In this document: positions 34,500 to 42,717 of the stretch, in pieces | How the letters are laid out: every line of letters starts with the position of its first letter | Position numbering within the stretch: position 1 is the first letter of the stretch | Position numbers and translations under genes: made by a program | The notes under the pieces: model-generated | Told to the model about the DNA's origin: nothing | What the model saw: the letters and a program-made list of their open reading frames with translations, nothing else | Database searches by the model: none | NCBI GenBank assembly: GCA_041940305.1 | Contig: JBGTSJ010000005.1 | Location: 269,974 to 333,973 of the forward strand | Reading direction: 5' to 3' | From: JBGTSJ01 sp041940305 | GTDB lineage: Bacteria; Planctomycetota; Planctomycetia; Planctomycetales; Planctomycetaceae | DNA: 64,000 bases

Positions 34500-34826
34500 T
34501 TATGGTTTCTCCTCGTCTCCGCAGGTGCAGATCATGTGGCCGCAGCCGGGGCAACCAGAGCCGTATTTTGTGCGGACGGCCTGCTCCAGGTCTACTTCGG
34601 CGACGTTGGCGATCGTGACGAGCCAGGCGAGGACGTCGGCGAACTCGGCGGCGAGGTCTTCGTGGGTGTGGCGCTCGCGGTCGCGGAGGGCGGCAGCGAG
34701 TTCGCCGACTTCCTCCATGAGCCACATGAAGGTTCCCTCGATGCCGCGGGCGGCGTCTTTGCGGGAGTACATGCGGTCGATGAGGAGCTGGAAGTCGCGG
34801 AGAGTGAGGGGTGGGGTGTCGGGCAT
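34500..34826 (-). CDS. MazG-like nucleotide pyrophosphohydrolase with C-terminal Zn-binding motif
   Basis: A 108-residue all-alpha protein. FMWLMEEVGELAAALRDRE and EFADVLAWLVTIANVAEVDL match the EExxE...ExxD metal site of MazG/dUTPase-like pyrophosphohydrolases. The C-terminus adds CPGCGHMICTCGDEEKP, a CxxC...CxC cluster likely to bind zinc. It hydrolyses (d)NTPs or modified nucleotides to the monophosphate and PPi; the substrate is unknown. Confidence 0.85.
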   Translation of the reverse strand: MPDTPPLTLRDFQLLIDRMYSRKDAARGIEGTFMWLMEEVGELAAALRDRERHTHEDLAAEFADVLAWLVTIANVAEVDLEQAVRTKYGSGCPGCGHMICTCGDEEKP

Positions 34827-35216
34827 GTGTTTCAGTTCGCAGTGAGCAAGGCTGGCAAGGCGCGCGCGATGCTTAAGGGTGGGGGGGGCTGTGATTGTTG
34901 TGATTCTTGCGTGCCCCTTGCGTCATTCTTGCCGAGGCGGAACACGATGCGGATCGTGAGCGACCAGAAGAGAGTGCCCTGATGTTTCGTGGTCGAGGCG
35001 GGTGGATTGGTTTCTGGCGGTTGGACGCTGAGTCCGCGTCACGGAGTGACGCGGCTACTTTCTGCCGGGATGCGATCGGCATGACGTTAGCGATCCCGGC
35101 GAAGTTTACGGGGTTTGGGCTGGCGCATGGAGTGGGTGGGGGGACGCTGTGGGGCGCTCGGCCCTCGCTGGCGCGTCGGGCTAGTGTGTGGGCTCGGGCT
35201 GGTGTGCGTTTTTGGG
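34827..35216. other. Intergenic region containing a family-B repeat
   Basis: About 390 bp between the MazG-like gene and the end of the TPR metallopeptidase gene. It has an 8-base G run near 34881, the family-B repeat at its right end, and no convincing gene. The frames across it translate repeat sequence and are not protein-like. Confidence 0.45.
35151..35208 (+). repeat. REP-like repeat, family B copy 3 (with partial tandem)
   Basis: GGGGCGCTCGGCCCTCGCTG followed by GCGCGTCGGGCTAGTGTG, then a partial second unit GGGCTCGGGCTGGTGTG. It has the same layout as copy 2, a full unit plus a 3' half unit, and lies 9 bp beyond the stop of the metallopeptidase gene (35217). Confidence 0.78.
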
Positions 35217-38012
35217 TTATGGCTGGGGTTCTTTGAGATCTTCCAGGAGAGTGCGGGCTTCGGTGTTGTTGGGGTCGATCGTGAGGAGGGATTCGAGGGC
35301 GTGGCGGGCTCTTGGGGTGTCGCCGGTGGCAATCGCGGCGTCGGCGAGGAGGCGGTGGAGTTCGGGGTCGAGGATGTCGATGTGGAGGGCGTCGGTGGCC
35401 CATTCGATGGCGTCGGCGTGTCGGCCTTCATCCAGAGCGATCCGGGCGAGTTTCTTGCGGATGGCGGCGTTGTCGAAGTCGCGGGCGGCGGCGACTTCGA
35501 GGGCGGGGCGGAGGCGCTCGATGTCGTCGAGTCGCCAGAGGGCGACGGCGAGGCCGTTCCAGTAGCGGTCTTCGAGGGGGAAGTGCTGCGTCCCGATGTC
35601 GTAGAGGCGGGCGGCCTCGGCGTTGTCGCCGGCGTCCAGCCGCAGCTTGGCCAGCTGGGCGAGGACTTCGGCGTGGGGGTCGGCCTCATCGAGTCCCGTG
35701 AGGAGATACTCGACGGCGTCGTCGTCCTTCTGGCGGGAGAGGGCGAAGCGGGCGCGGACGAAGGCGGCGTCGGGTTGACGGGGGTCGAGGCCCAGAGCGA
35801 TGGCGACCATTGCTCCCGAGTCCCGAAAGCGCTCGGCGCGCATCAGGGCGAAGGCGTAGCGGCCGACGGCGGCGGCGTTGGCCTTGTCGGCTTCATAGGC
35901 GGCCTCGGCTGCGGCGAGTTCGGGCCAGGGGGGTGAGCGCTGCGGGCGGATGTCGGCGAGCAGACGCTGCAGATACTCCGAGTAGCCCAACTCGAAATCG
36001 GGAATGTCGATGGCGAACGCGTCGGGGATCGCGGCGTCGGTGTCGAGTCCGCGGCGGTAGGCGTCCAGCAGCCGTTCGAGGGCGCCCTCGCCGAACCGCT
36101 CGACCATGTAGCGGGCGTAGAGATGGCTCTGGCAGTAGGCGAGCGTCCAGTCGGAGGCGGTGTTGGGGCGCTGGAAACCGGAGTTGATGGTGCGGAGGTT
36201 GAAGACGTCGGCGTCGTCGAAGCGCTCGATGAGCAGCTCCTGCCACTCGTCGGGGAAGTCGAGTCCTTCCTCCCGGACGGCGAGGGCTTCGGTGTACCAG
36301 TGGGGGATGTTGAAGCCGGTTTCCTGCAGCGTGAGGATGTGGACGAACTCGTGGCGGACGACGCGGGCCCAGTTGAAGGGCTCGCGATCGGTGGGGCTGG
36401 CGAGGGCGACGATCATGCCGGTCGATGCGCCGATCGTCTGGATCCAGGGGAGGCCGATCATCCGGGCGCTGAACCATTCGTGCGCCCCCTGTCCCTTCGC
36501 GGCACTGTAGATCTCGAACTGCGTGCGGGTCGGCGGCTCGTAGCCGTAGCGCTCGGTCAGTTCGGGGTAGATGCTCTCCAGGTACTCAGACATGGCGCGG
36601 GCCAGGAGCGTGTTGGCGGCATCGGCCCGGATGACAAAGTGCTCGGAGCTGACCGACTCGTAGCCCTGGAGGATGTCGAGGACCTTCCGCATGTTGCTGA
36701 CGCGTACGTGGAAGGGGTCGGCGCGGAAGGCCTGGTTGAGGATCTGCTGCGCCTCGTCGATGCGCCCGGTGCGCATGTAGAGCATGCCGAGATTTGTCTG
36801 CGGGGCGGAGAGCTGCGGCATGACGTTGAGGGCCTGCCGGTAAAACTTTTCCGCGGCGTCGTACTGGCGGTGCGCATCGAGGGCCTCGCCGATGATGGAC
36901 AGGAAGTATCCCGGCCGCGGATTGGTGCGGGCGACGTCGATCAGGATCTCCGAGAAGCGGGAGGGCTGCGGCAGGTCGAGGTCGTCGATGGCGTCCATGT
37001 GGAGGAAGACCGTGAGCAGCTCGTCGTCGGCCGGAACGCCGTCGTCGAGGAGGGAGGCGAGCGCTTCGCGGGCCCGAGTCCGCTGATCCGCGGGGTTGAC
37101 CGCGCGGGCGCGATCGATGAACTCGCGGGCGGCGGCGGTGTCGCCGGCGGCGAGGGCGACGTCGGCCTTGAGGAGGAGGGCATCGGGGAGCCGCCGGTTG
37201 ACGGCGAGGGCGCGGTCGGCGTAGTCGGCGGCCTGCTCGTAGTCGAGGTTCTGCAGCGACGCTGCGCCGAGGGCGGCGAGGACGGGAGCGGCGTGCGGAT
37301 TGAGGGCGAGCGCCCGATTGAGCTCGGGAACGGCCTGGCCCTGGTTGTACTTTTCGAGCAGCAGGCCGCCGCTCAGCAGATGGGCCTGCCAGCACTGCTC
37401 GTCGGCGGCGAGCGCATCGGGGCAGAGGGTGTTCACGACGAAATTGAAGACGTTAGAGACGCTCTTCCAGCGGGCGTATTCCAGCGAGCCTTCGGCGATG
37501 ACGAGCAGGGTGTCGGCGTCTTTGGGCTGGACCCGGTTATAGTAGCGGACGCACCATTGGTATTCGGTGAGTGCTTCGTCGAGGCGGCCGGTTTCGCGGG
37601 CGACGTGCGCCTGCGCGAGGTGCGCCCGGGGATTGTTTGCATCGAGCTGCAGCGCTGATTCGACGGCGAGGGCGGCGGCTTCGTAGCGTCCCTGCAGGAG
37701 TTCGATTTCGGCCAGTCGTGCCCAGAGTTCGGCGGTGGGGTTTGGCCCGGCGACGGCGCGGCGGAGGGTTTCGGTGGCGGCCTGCCAGTCTCCGGTGTCC
37801 TGCTGAGTGAGGCTGAGACCGATGGCGGCTTCAATCCGCTGATCGGCGGTGAGGGACTCGTCGTCGGAGAGGGTGGCGTAGGCCTCGAGGGCTTCGTCGT
37901 AGCGGCCGGATTGCCGGTGGTCGCGGGCGGCGGCGATGGGATCGACAGCGTCGGTCGTGTCGGGCGGTGATTGAGCCGTGAGGATCGCCAGTGTGAGAAC
38001 GAGGCCGCACAT
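35217..38012 (-). CDS. TPR-repeat protein with M-family (HExxH) metallopeptidase domain
   Basis: A 931-residue secreted protein. A short hydrophobic leader (MCGLVLTLAILTAQS) is followed by many TPR units (~40-430), e.g. AELWARLAEIELLQGRYEAA and AKFYRQALNVMPQL. A central domain (~440-660) has RVVRHEFVHILTLQETGFNI with His554, Glu555 and His558 and then YTEALAVREEG, the gluzincin/peptidase-MA pattern. More TPRs follow to the C-terminus (FALMRAERFRDSGAMVAIAL). It probably acts in the periplasm. It faces a 500-bp gene-free region upstream. Confidence 0.85.
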   Translation of the reverse strand: MCGLVLTLAILTAQSPPDTTDAVDPIAAARDHRQSGRYDEALEAYATLSDDESLTADQRIEAAIGLSLTQQDTGDWQAATETLRRAVAGPNPTAELWARLAEIELLQGRYEAAALAVESALQLDANNPRAHLAQAHVARETGRLDEALTEYQWCVRYYNRVQPKDADTLLVIAEGSLEYARWKSVSNVFNFVVNTLCPDALAADEQCWQAHLLSGGLLLEKYNQGQAVPELNRALALNPHAAPVLAALGAASLQNLDYEQAADYADRALAVNRRLPDALLLKADVALAAGDTAAAREFIDRARAVNPADQRTRAREALASLLDDGVPADDELLTVFLHMDAIDDLDLPQPSRFSEILIDVARTNPRPGYFLSIIGEALDAHRQYDAAEKFYRQALNVMPQLSAPQTNLGMLYMRTGRIDEAQQILNQAFRADPFHVRVSNMRKVLDILQGYESVSSEHFVIRADAANTLLARAMSEYLESIYPELTERYGYEPPTRTQFEIYSAAKGQGAHEWFSARMIGLPWIQTIGASTGMIVALASPTDREPFNWARVVRHEFVHILTLQETGFNIPHWYTEALAVREEGLDFPDEWQELLIERFDDADVFNLRTINSGFQRPNTASDWTLAYCQSHLYARYMVERFGEGALERLLDAYRRGLDTDAAIPDAFAIDIPDFELGYSEYLQRLLADIRPQRSPPWPELAAAEAAYEADKANAAAVGRYAFALMRAERFRDSGAMVAIALGLDPRQPDAAFVRARFALSRQKDDDAVEYLLTGLDEADPHAEVLAQLAKLRLDAGDNAEAARLYDIGTQHFPLEDRYWNGLAVALWRLDDIERLRPALEVAAARDFDNAAIRKKLARIALDEGRHADAIEWATDALHIDILDPELHRLLADAAIATGDTPRARHALESLLTIDPNNTEARTLLEDLKEPQP

Positions 38013-38281
38013 TCCAGGGTCGCTCCGGGTTCGGTTTCGCGGGCTGGAGGTTTATTGTTTCCGGCGGGTGATGGAATGCCAAGCGCCTGGGGCGGATTGA
38101 ATTTGGGTACAGTCGCAGACCAGTTGCGTCCTGCGCGGTCGCGTCATTTTGCTTCTGGAAGCGTCGTTGCTCGACTGAGGATGGCATCCCTGCCGGGATG
38201 CAGACTCTGATGTGCGGGTTTCCGGCGGTGTCGCTGGCGCTCAACCGCCGGCTAACGGATTGGAACCCTCCGGGTTCCGGC

Positions 38282-38347
38282 TGGACTGATGGTTGCCTTG
38301 GACTGATGGTTGCCTTGGACTGAGTTGCTTTGGACTGAGTTGCTTTG
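38282..38347 (+). repeat. Short tandem direct repeats
   Basis: TGGACTGATGGTTGCCT occurs twice in tandem, followed by two copies of the shorter variant TGGACTGAGTTGCTT. All four share the TGGACTGA start, suggesting slippage or stepwise duplication. It directly follows the GGAACCC hairpin. Confidence 0.7.
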
Positions 38348-38467
38348 TGTGCCTGATCCATGAGAGGTCGCACCGATAGCGCGTGAGTCAGGCCCAATTG
38401 TCGGGATCAAACGGAGTAAAGCGAAAGTCCTCGGAGTTCAGGCGGGCAAGTCACGAATGCGGTCCGG

Positions 38468-38496
38468 GTCACAAATGGGGGGTGGTGTTGTAGACT
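38468..38496 (+). promoter_or_regulatory. Candidate promoter of the cyclase-fold gene
   Basis: GTCACA (38468-38473; 4/6 to TTGACA), 17 bases, TAGACT (38491-38496; 4/6 to TATAAT). It lies 55 bp before the start codon. The -10 hexamer is the same as those before the tRNA genes. Pattern match only. Confidence 0.3.
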
Positions 38497-38550
38497 GTTC
38501 GTGGCCGCGGGGTGTGTCGCGGCGCGATTGGTCGCCGTGACTTCTGATTT

Positions 38551-40062
38551 ATGTCTTCCACGCAACCTGAGCCGACGGCCGCCGTGAGTGCCGCAGAGCC
38601 TGAGGCCGGCGCGCGCGGGCGGAAGCGGATGAAGCGGCCGAGCATTCTGTCGGAGCTGAAGGGGCGGGACTGGCTGACTCGGCTGAAGCGGGATGCGAAG
38701 AGCGGGACGGGGGGGCTGGTGGTGAGCGGCGCACTGCATGCGGCGCTGCTGATTGTGGCGGCGATCGTGCTGCTGACGCAGACGGAACGACAGCGGATCG
38801 CGCCGCTGGACCTGGGATGGCTGACGGAACGGCGACCAGAGCGAGTGCTTGAGAACGTGGTGGAGTTCGCTCCGATCGAGCTGCCCAATACGCCGGCGAC
38901 CGCGACGCCGGAGATGATCGAGGAGCCGATGCCAGAAGAGGTTCCCGTGCCGATGGGGCGTCCGTCGGTGTCGCCGGTTGACGTGACGGGGGCGCTCAGC
39001 GGGCGGCGGCCGGATGCGCAGGACGCGACGGGGGAGCAGGGGGTCAACGATGAGGCCCGGCGGGCGATCGAGAATGCACTGGGATGGCTGGCGCGGCAGC
39101 AGCAGTCGAACGGGCGGTGGCGGCTCGATGAGGGGTATGCGGACGCGGGACGGATGCGGACGGACACCGGCGCGACGGCGCTCGCGCTGCTGGCGTTTCT
39201 GGGGGCGGGACAGACGCACAAGGAGGGGACGCATCAGGAGGTTGTGCGCAAGGGGCTGGAGTGGCTGAAGAGCACGCAACGGATCAACGGGGACCTGTTT
39301 GACATCGTCGAGCAAGGGAAGGATGCGCACTTTTATGCGCACGCGCAAGGGACGATCGTGCTGTGCGAAGCGCTGGCGCTGACGGGGGACGAGGGACTTC
39401 GCGAGCCGGCGACAAGGGCTGTGGAGTTTCTGGCGGCGGCGCAGAACCCGGTGAAGGGGGGGTGGAAGTATCGCCCGCTGGATGCGACGGGAATCGGCGA
39501 TCTGTCGGTGACGGGGTGGGCGCTGATGGCGCTGCATTCGGCGCGGATGGCGGGGATCGATGTGCCGCCGGAAGCGTTTCTGCTGGCGTCCGAGTTTCTC
39601 GACGCAGTGCAGGAGCCGGGGAGCGATGCGTACTACAAGTACCGCCCGGACTGGGCGGCGGCGGCGGAGCAGCGGTGGTCGATGACGGCGGAGGGGTTAT
39701 TGTGCCGGCAGTGGCTGGGGTGGCCGCGGGAGGATCCCGCGATGATCGAGGGAGTGAAGTTTCTGCTGTCGGAGCAGAATCGGCCGGCGTGGGAGGCGGG
39801 TCGCCGGAATGTGTATGCGTGGTACTACACGGCGCAGACACTGCATAACGTGGGGGGAGATGAGTGGGTGGAGTGGTTCGCGGGGGTGCAGTCGGAGATT
39901 GCGGGGCATCAGGGACGGGACGGGAGCTGGCATCCGACGAATCCGCGGGGCGCGCCGCTGGAGTATGCGGACCAGGCGGGGAGGTTGTATCTGACGGTGC
40001 TGGCGGTGCTGGTGTTGGAGACGCCGTACCGGCACGCGCCGGTTTATCCGGAGGCGGAGTGA
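38551..40062 (+). CDS. Membrane-anchored squalene-cyclase-fold protein
   Basis: A 503-residue protein. A basic cytoplasmic N-terminus leads to one TM (~54-75, VVSGALHAALLIVAAIVLL), then a Pro/Glu-rich linker (~95-150), then alpha/alpha-barrel repeats of the prenyltransferase/squalene-oxidase type from ~165: ALGWLARQQQSNGRWRLDEG, GLEWLKSTQRINGDLF, GGWKYRPLDATGIGDLSVTG, HQGRDGSWHPTNPRG. The DxDD catalytic motif of hopene cyclases is not evident, so it is probably not a terpene cyclase. Such secreted repeat proteins are frequent in planctomycetes with unknown role. It is 81 bp before the dipeptidase on the same strand. Confidence 0.75.
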   Translation: MSSTQPEPTAAVSAAEPEAGARGRKRMKRPSILSELKGRDWLTRLKRDAKSGTGGLVVSGALHAALLIVAAIVLLTQTERQRIAPLDLGWLTERRPERVLENVVEFAPIELPNTPATATPEMIEEPMPEEVPVPMGRPSVSPVDVTGALSGRRPDAQDATGEQGVNDEARRAIENALGWLARQQQSNGRWRLDEGYADAGRMRTDTGATALALLAFLGAGQTHKEGTHQEVVRKGLEWLKSTQRINGDLFDIVEQGKDAHFYAHAQGTIVLCEALALTGDEGLREPATRAVEFLAAAQNPVKGGWKYRPLDATGIGDLSVTGWALMALHSARMAGIDVPPEAFLLASEFLDAVQEPGSDAYYKYRPDWAAAAEQRWSMTAEGLLCRQWLGWPREDPAMIEGVKFLLSEQNRPAWEAGRRNVYAWYYTAQTLHNVGGDEWVEWFAGVQSEIAGHQGRDGSWHPTNPRGAPLEYADQAGRLYLTVLAVLVLETPYRHAPVYPEAE

Positions 40063-40069
40063 GTGAATT

Positions 40070-40111
40070 GGGGCCGCGGCGTCGCGCTCCCCTGGCGGGT
40101 CGCGGCTAAAC
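40070..40111 (+). repeat. REP-like repeat, diverged relative of family B
   Basis: GTCGCGCTCCCCTGGCGGGT followed by CGCGGCTAAAC. It can fold as CGCG-CTC-CCC-TGGC-GGG-T-CGCG. Compared with family B, the TGGC loop and the trailing GGCTA are kept while both stems have changed on both arms (CGC/GCG to CCC/GGG, CCC/GGG to CGCG/CGCG). It lies just after the stop of the cyclase-fold gene. Confidence 0.55.
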
Positions 40112-40143
40112 GATTGTGGGTAATTTAATTGTGGGTGATTGAA

Positions 40144-41397
40144 ATGAATCGAGTTGTTGCGGGGTGGATTGTCGTGGGAGTCTGGCTGGCGGCGGCGCTG
40201 GTGCGGGCTGAGGACGGCGACCGCGGCGAGCCGGTGATCGTGGGTGATGAAGCGCGCGAGCTGCATCGGAGCTGTCTCGTCTTTGACGGGCACAATGATC
40301 TGCCCTGGGAGATTCGGACGGAGTTTGGTTCGGTGTTGAGCGCGGCGCAGATTGACGAGGGACAGCCTCGGATGCATACGGACATTCCGCGGCTGCGGTC
40401 CGGGGGTGTGGGGGCGCAATTCTGGTCGGTATATGTGCCGGCGGACTCGGTGCGCAGAGGGACCGCCGCGCACGACGTGCTCACGCAGATCGACCTGGTG
40501 CGGCAGATGTGCCGCATGTATCCGGAGACGTTCGAGCTGGCGCTGACGGCGGATGACGTGGAGCGGATTCACGGTGAGGGGCGGATCGCGTCACTGATCG
40601 GCATGGAAGGAGGGCATGCGATCGAGGATTCGCTGGCGCTGCTGCGGATGTTCTATGAGCTGGGGGCGCGGTACATGACGCTGACGCACTCGGACACGCT
40701 GTCGTGGGCGGATGCGGCGACGGACGATCCGCAGCATGGCGGCTTGAGCGAGTTTGGCGAGGAAGTGGTGCGGACGATGAACGAGCTGGGGATGCTCGTG
40801 GACATCTCGCACGTATCGCCGGACACGATGCGGGATGCGATCCGGGTCAGCCGTGCGCCGGTGATCGCGTCGCATTCGTCGGCGTTTGCGGTGGCGGAGC
40901 ATCCCCGCAACGTGCCGGACGACGTGCTGGAACTGGTGAGGGACAACGGCGGAGTGGTGATGGTGAACTTTTTTTCGGGGTTCGTGGTGCCGGAATCGGC
41001 GGCGGAGATGCAGCGGATGTTCCACGTGCGGCGCGAGTTGCGGGCGAGATACGAGGACGATGCGGAGTACGACCGCGCGTACAAGGCGTGGCAGGCGGAG
41101 CATCCGCTCAAGCGGGGGACGATCTACGACGTGGTGGACCACATCGATCACATCGTTCGCGTGGCGGGGGTTGATCACGTGGGGCTGGGGGGAGATTTCG
41201 ACGGGGTCTCTACGCTGCCGGAGCAGTTGGAAGATGTGTCGACGTATCCGCGGATCACACAGGTGCTGCTGGACCGGGGATACGGGGCGGAGGATGTGCG
41301 GAAGATCCTGGGGGGGAATGCGCTGCGGGTGCTGCGGGAGGCGGAGCGGGTGGCGCGGGAGATTGAAAGTGTCTCACCGAGCGATGCCGAACGATGA
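40144..41397 (+). CDS. Membrane-type dipeptidase (peptidase M19)
   Basis: A 417-residue exported dipeptidase. The N-terminal signal is MNRVVAGWIVVGVWLAAALV. The binuclear zinc site is visible: LVFDGHNDLPWEIR (His, Asp), IGMEGGHAIEDS (bridging Glu), LVDISHVSPDTM and VIASHSSAFAV (His), and GVDHVGLGGDFDGV (Asp). It cleaves dipeptides, and in related enzymes also beta-lactams or D-amino-acid dipeptides. The ATG at 40144 is preferred to a TTG five codons upstream. Confidence 0.93.
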   Translation: MNRVVAGWIVVGVWLAAALVRAEDGDRGEPVIVGDEARELHRSCLVFDGHNDLPWEIRTEFGSVLSAAQIDEGQPRMHTDIPRLRSGGVGAQFWSVYVPADSVRRGTAAHDVLTQIDLVRQMCRMYPETFELALTADDVERIHGEGRIASLIGMEGGHAIEDSLALLRMFYELGARYMTLTHSDTLSWADAATDDPQHGGLSEFGEEVVRTMNELGMLVDISHVSPDTMRDAIRVSRAPVIASHSSAFAVAEHPRNVPDDVLELVRDNGGVVMVNFFSGFVVPESAAEMQRMFHVRRELRARYEDDAEYDRAYKAWQAEHPLKRGTIYDVVDHIDHIVRVAGVDHVGLGGDFDGVSTLPEQLEDVSTYPRITQVLLDRGYGAEDVRKILGGNALRVLREAERVAREIESVSPSDAER

Positions 41398-41511
41398 AGC
41401 GTGTGATCGAAGTCAACTGCAAAGTGATGGGGTGCTGAGTCCGATGATGACTGAGCGGGAAAACGCGACGGCCGGCGCGCTGTCGCACGGGAGATGGTCG
41501 GAACGCGGTGC

Positions 41512-41549
41512 GGGGCGCTCGGCCCTCGCTGGTGCGTCGGGCTAGTGTG
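41512..41549 (+). repeat. REP-like repeat, family B copy 4
   Basis: GGGGCGCTCGGCCCTCGCTG followed by GTGCGTCGGGCTAGTGTG. It is nearly identical to copy 3 with one C-to-T change that turns a stem C-G pair into a U-G wobble. It spans the end of hemE (stop at 41542) and the intergenic space. Confidence 0.78.
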
Positions 41550-42597
41550 GTCCGCCGGGTTGCGTTCCCATCTCGTGGACCCATTCGATGAGGGCGGTGA
41601 CGTTTTCGACGGGGGTGCCGGGGAGGACGCCGTGGCCGAGGTTGAAAATGTGACCGGGGCGTCCGGCGGCGGCCGTCATGACCTGCTGTACGCGTTGTTT
41701 GAGCGTGGGCTGGTCAGCAAAGAGGGAGACGGGGTCGAGGTTGCCCTGGACGGCACGGTTGTAGCCGACCGTCTGCCAGGCTTCGGCGAGGTCGCAGCGC
41801 CAGTCGAGTCCGATGACGCTGCTGCCGGCTTCCTTCTGGAGCGGAAGGAGAGCGGGGTTGCCGGTGAGGAAGTAGATGACGGGGACGTCGGGGGGGAGAG
41901 AGGCGATGAGGCGCTGCGTGGCGGGGAGGACGTACTCGCGATAGTCGGATGGGGAGAGGCAGCCGGCCCAACTGTCGAAGACCTGGACGGCCTGGCAGCC
42001 GGCGTCGATCTGGGCTTTGAGATAGAGGCTGAGGCTGCGGACGAGGGTGTCGAGGAGGGCGTCCCAGACGCTGCGGTCGCCGTACATCAGCTTCTTGGTG
42101 TGGACGTAATTTTTGGAGCCGCTTCCCTCGACGGCGTAGGAAGCGAGGGTGAAGGGGGCGCCGGCGAAGCCGAGGAGCGGGATGTCTGCGGGGAGTTCGC
42201 GGCGGACGAGTCGGACGGTGTCGAGAACGAAGGGGAGGCGGTCCATGTTTTCCAGCGGGCGCAGCTGGTCGATGGCGGCGGCGGCGCGGACCGGGTTGTG
42301 GATGACGGGGCCTTCGTCCTGAAGGTATTCGAGGTTAAGGCCCATCGGCTCAAGGATGGGGAGCAGGTCGGCGAAGAGGATCGCGGCGTCGACGCCGAGC
42401 ACCTGCTGTGCGGTGACGGTGACTTCCGCGGCGAGGTCGGGACGTTTGCAGAGTTCGAGGAAGGTGACACGGCTGCGGACCGCCATGTACTCGGGGAGGT
42501 AGCGGCCGGCCTGGCGCATGATCCAGACAGGCGTCGTGTCGGTCGGTTCACAGCGGGCGGCTCGCATGAACCGGCTGTTCTGAAGTTCGGTCGTCAA
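41542..42597 (-). CDS. hemE: Uroporphyrinogen decarboxylase
   Basis: A 351-residue HemE. The N-terminal signature TTPVWIMRQAGRYLPEYMAV contains the substrate-binding Arg residues. LFADLLPILEPMGL, GFAGAPFTLASYAVEG and the C-terminal FNLGHGVLPGTPVENV are conserved family blocks. It removes the four acetate carboxyls of uroporphyrinogen III to give coproporphyrinogen III in haem synthesis. It stands alone, downstream on the same strand from the HEWGTFTSF-family gene. Confidence 0.97.
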   Translation of the reverse strand: MTTELQNSRFMRAARCEPTDTTPVWIMRQAGRYLPEYMAVRSRVTFLELCKRPDLAAEVTVTAQQVLGVDAAILFADLLPILEPMGLNLEYLQDEGPVIHNPVRAAAAIDQLRPLENMDRLPFVLDTVRLVRRELPADIPLLGFAGAPFTLASYAVEGSGSKNYVHTKKLMYGDRSVWDALLDTLVRSLSLYLKAQIDAGCQAVQVFDSWAGCLSPSDYREYVLPATQRLIASLPPDVPVIYFLTGNPALLPLQKEAGSSVIGLDWRCDLAEAWQTVGYNRAVQGNLDPVSLFADQPTLKQRVQQVMTAAAGRPGHIFNLGHGVLPGTPVENVTALIEWVHEMGTQPGGPH

Positions 42598-42664
42598 CGG
42601 GGGTGCTCCTGTGGTTGACGCCGATTCTAGGGCAGACGCCCCGATTGTTCGACACGCGCGCGCC

Positions 42665-42695
42665 GAAACCCGGTTTCTGCAAGAAACCGGGTTTC
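42665..42695. repeat. 33-bp-type palindrome, copy 1
   Basis: GAAACCCGGTTTCT-GCA-AGAAACCGGGTTTC, a 14-bp perfect stem. It lies 22 bp beyond the stop of the minus-strand gene at 42718, so it could act as its terminator. Two more copies lie at 53456 and 58125. Confidence 0.82.
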
Positions 42696-42717
42696 TGGAG
42701 AGCGTTCCCGCGACTCG

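Larger units (their letters stand above)
38013..38550. other. Repeat-rich intergenic region
   Basis: About 540 bp between two divergent genes and without a gene of its own. It holds hairpins GCATCCC-TGCC-GGGATGC (38184-38201) and GGAACCC-TCC-GGGTTCC (38262-38278), the direct-repeat tract at 38282, and a promoter-like pattern before the cyclase-fold gene. Confidence 0.5.

Noticed and set aside
34018..34725. Frames whose translation contains SPTRQRGP or ARRASEGR
   Set aside because: These peptides are translations of the family-B nucleotide repeat and recur wherever it lies, so they are not protein motifs.
36123..37658. Long open frame (511 codons) antisense to the TPR metallopeptidase
   Set aside because: A shadow of GC-rich codon use on the other strand; composition is Gly/Val/Asp/Glu-rich with no domain, while the minus strand encodes a clear TPR/HExxH protein.
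38282..38347. Tandem repeats as a CRISPR array
   Set aside because: Units are 15-17 bp, directly abutting, with no spacers and no cas genes nearby.
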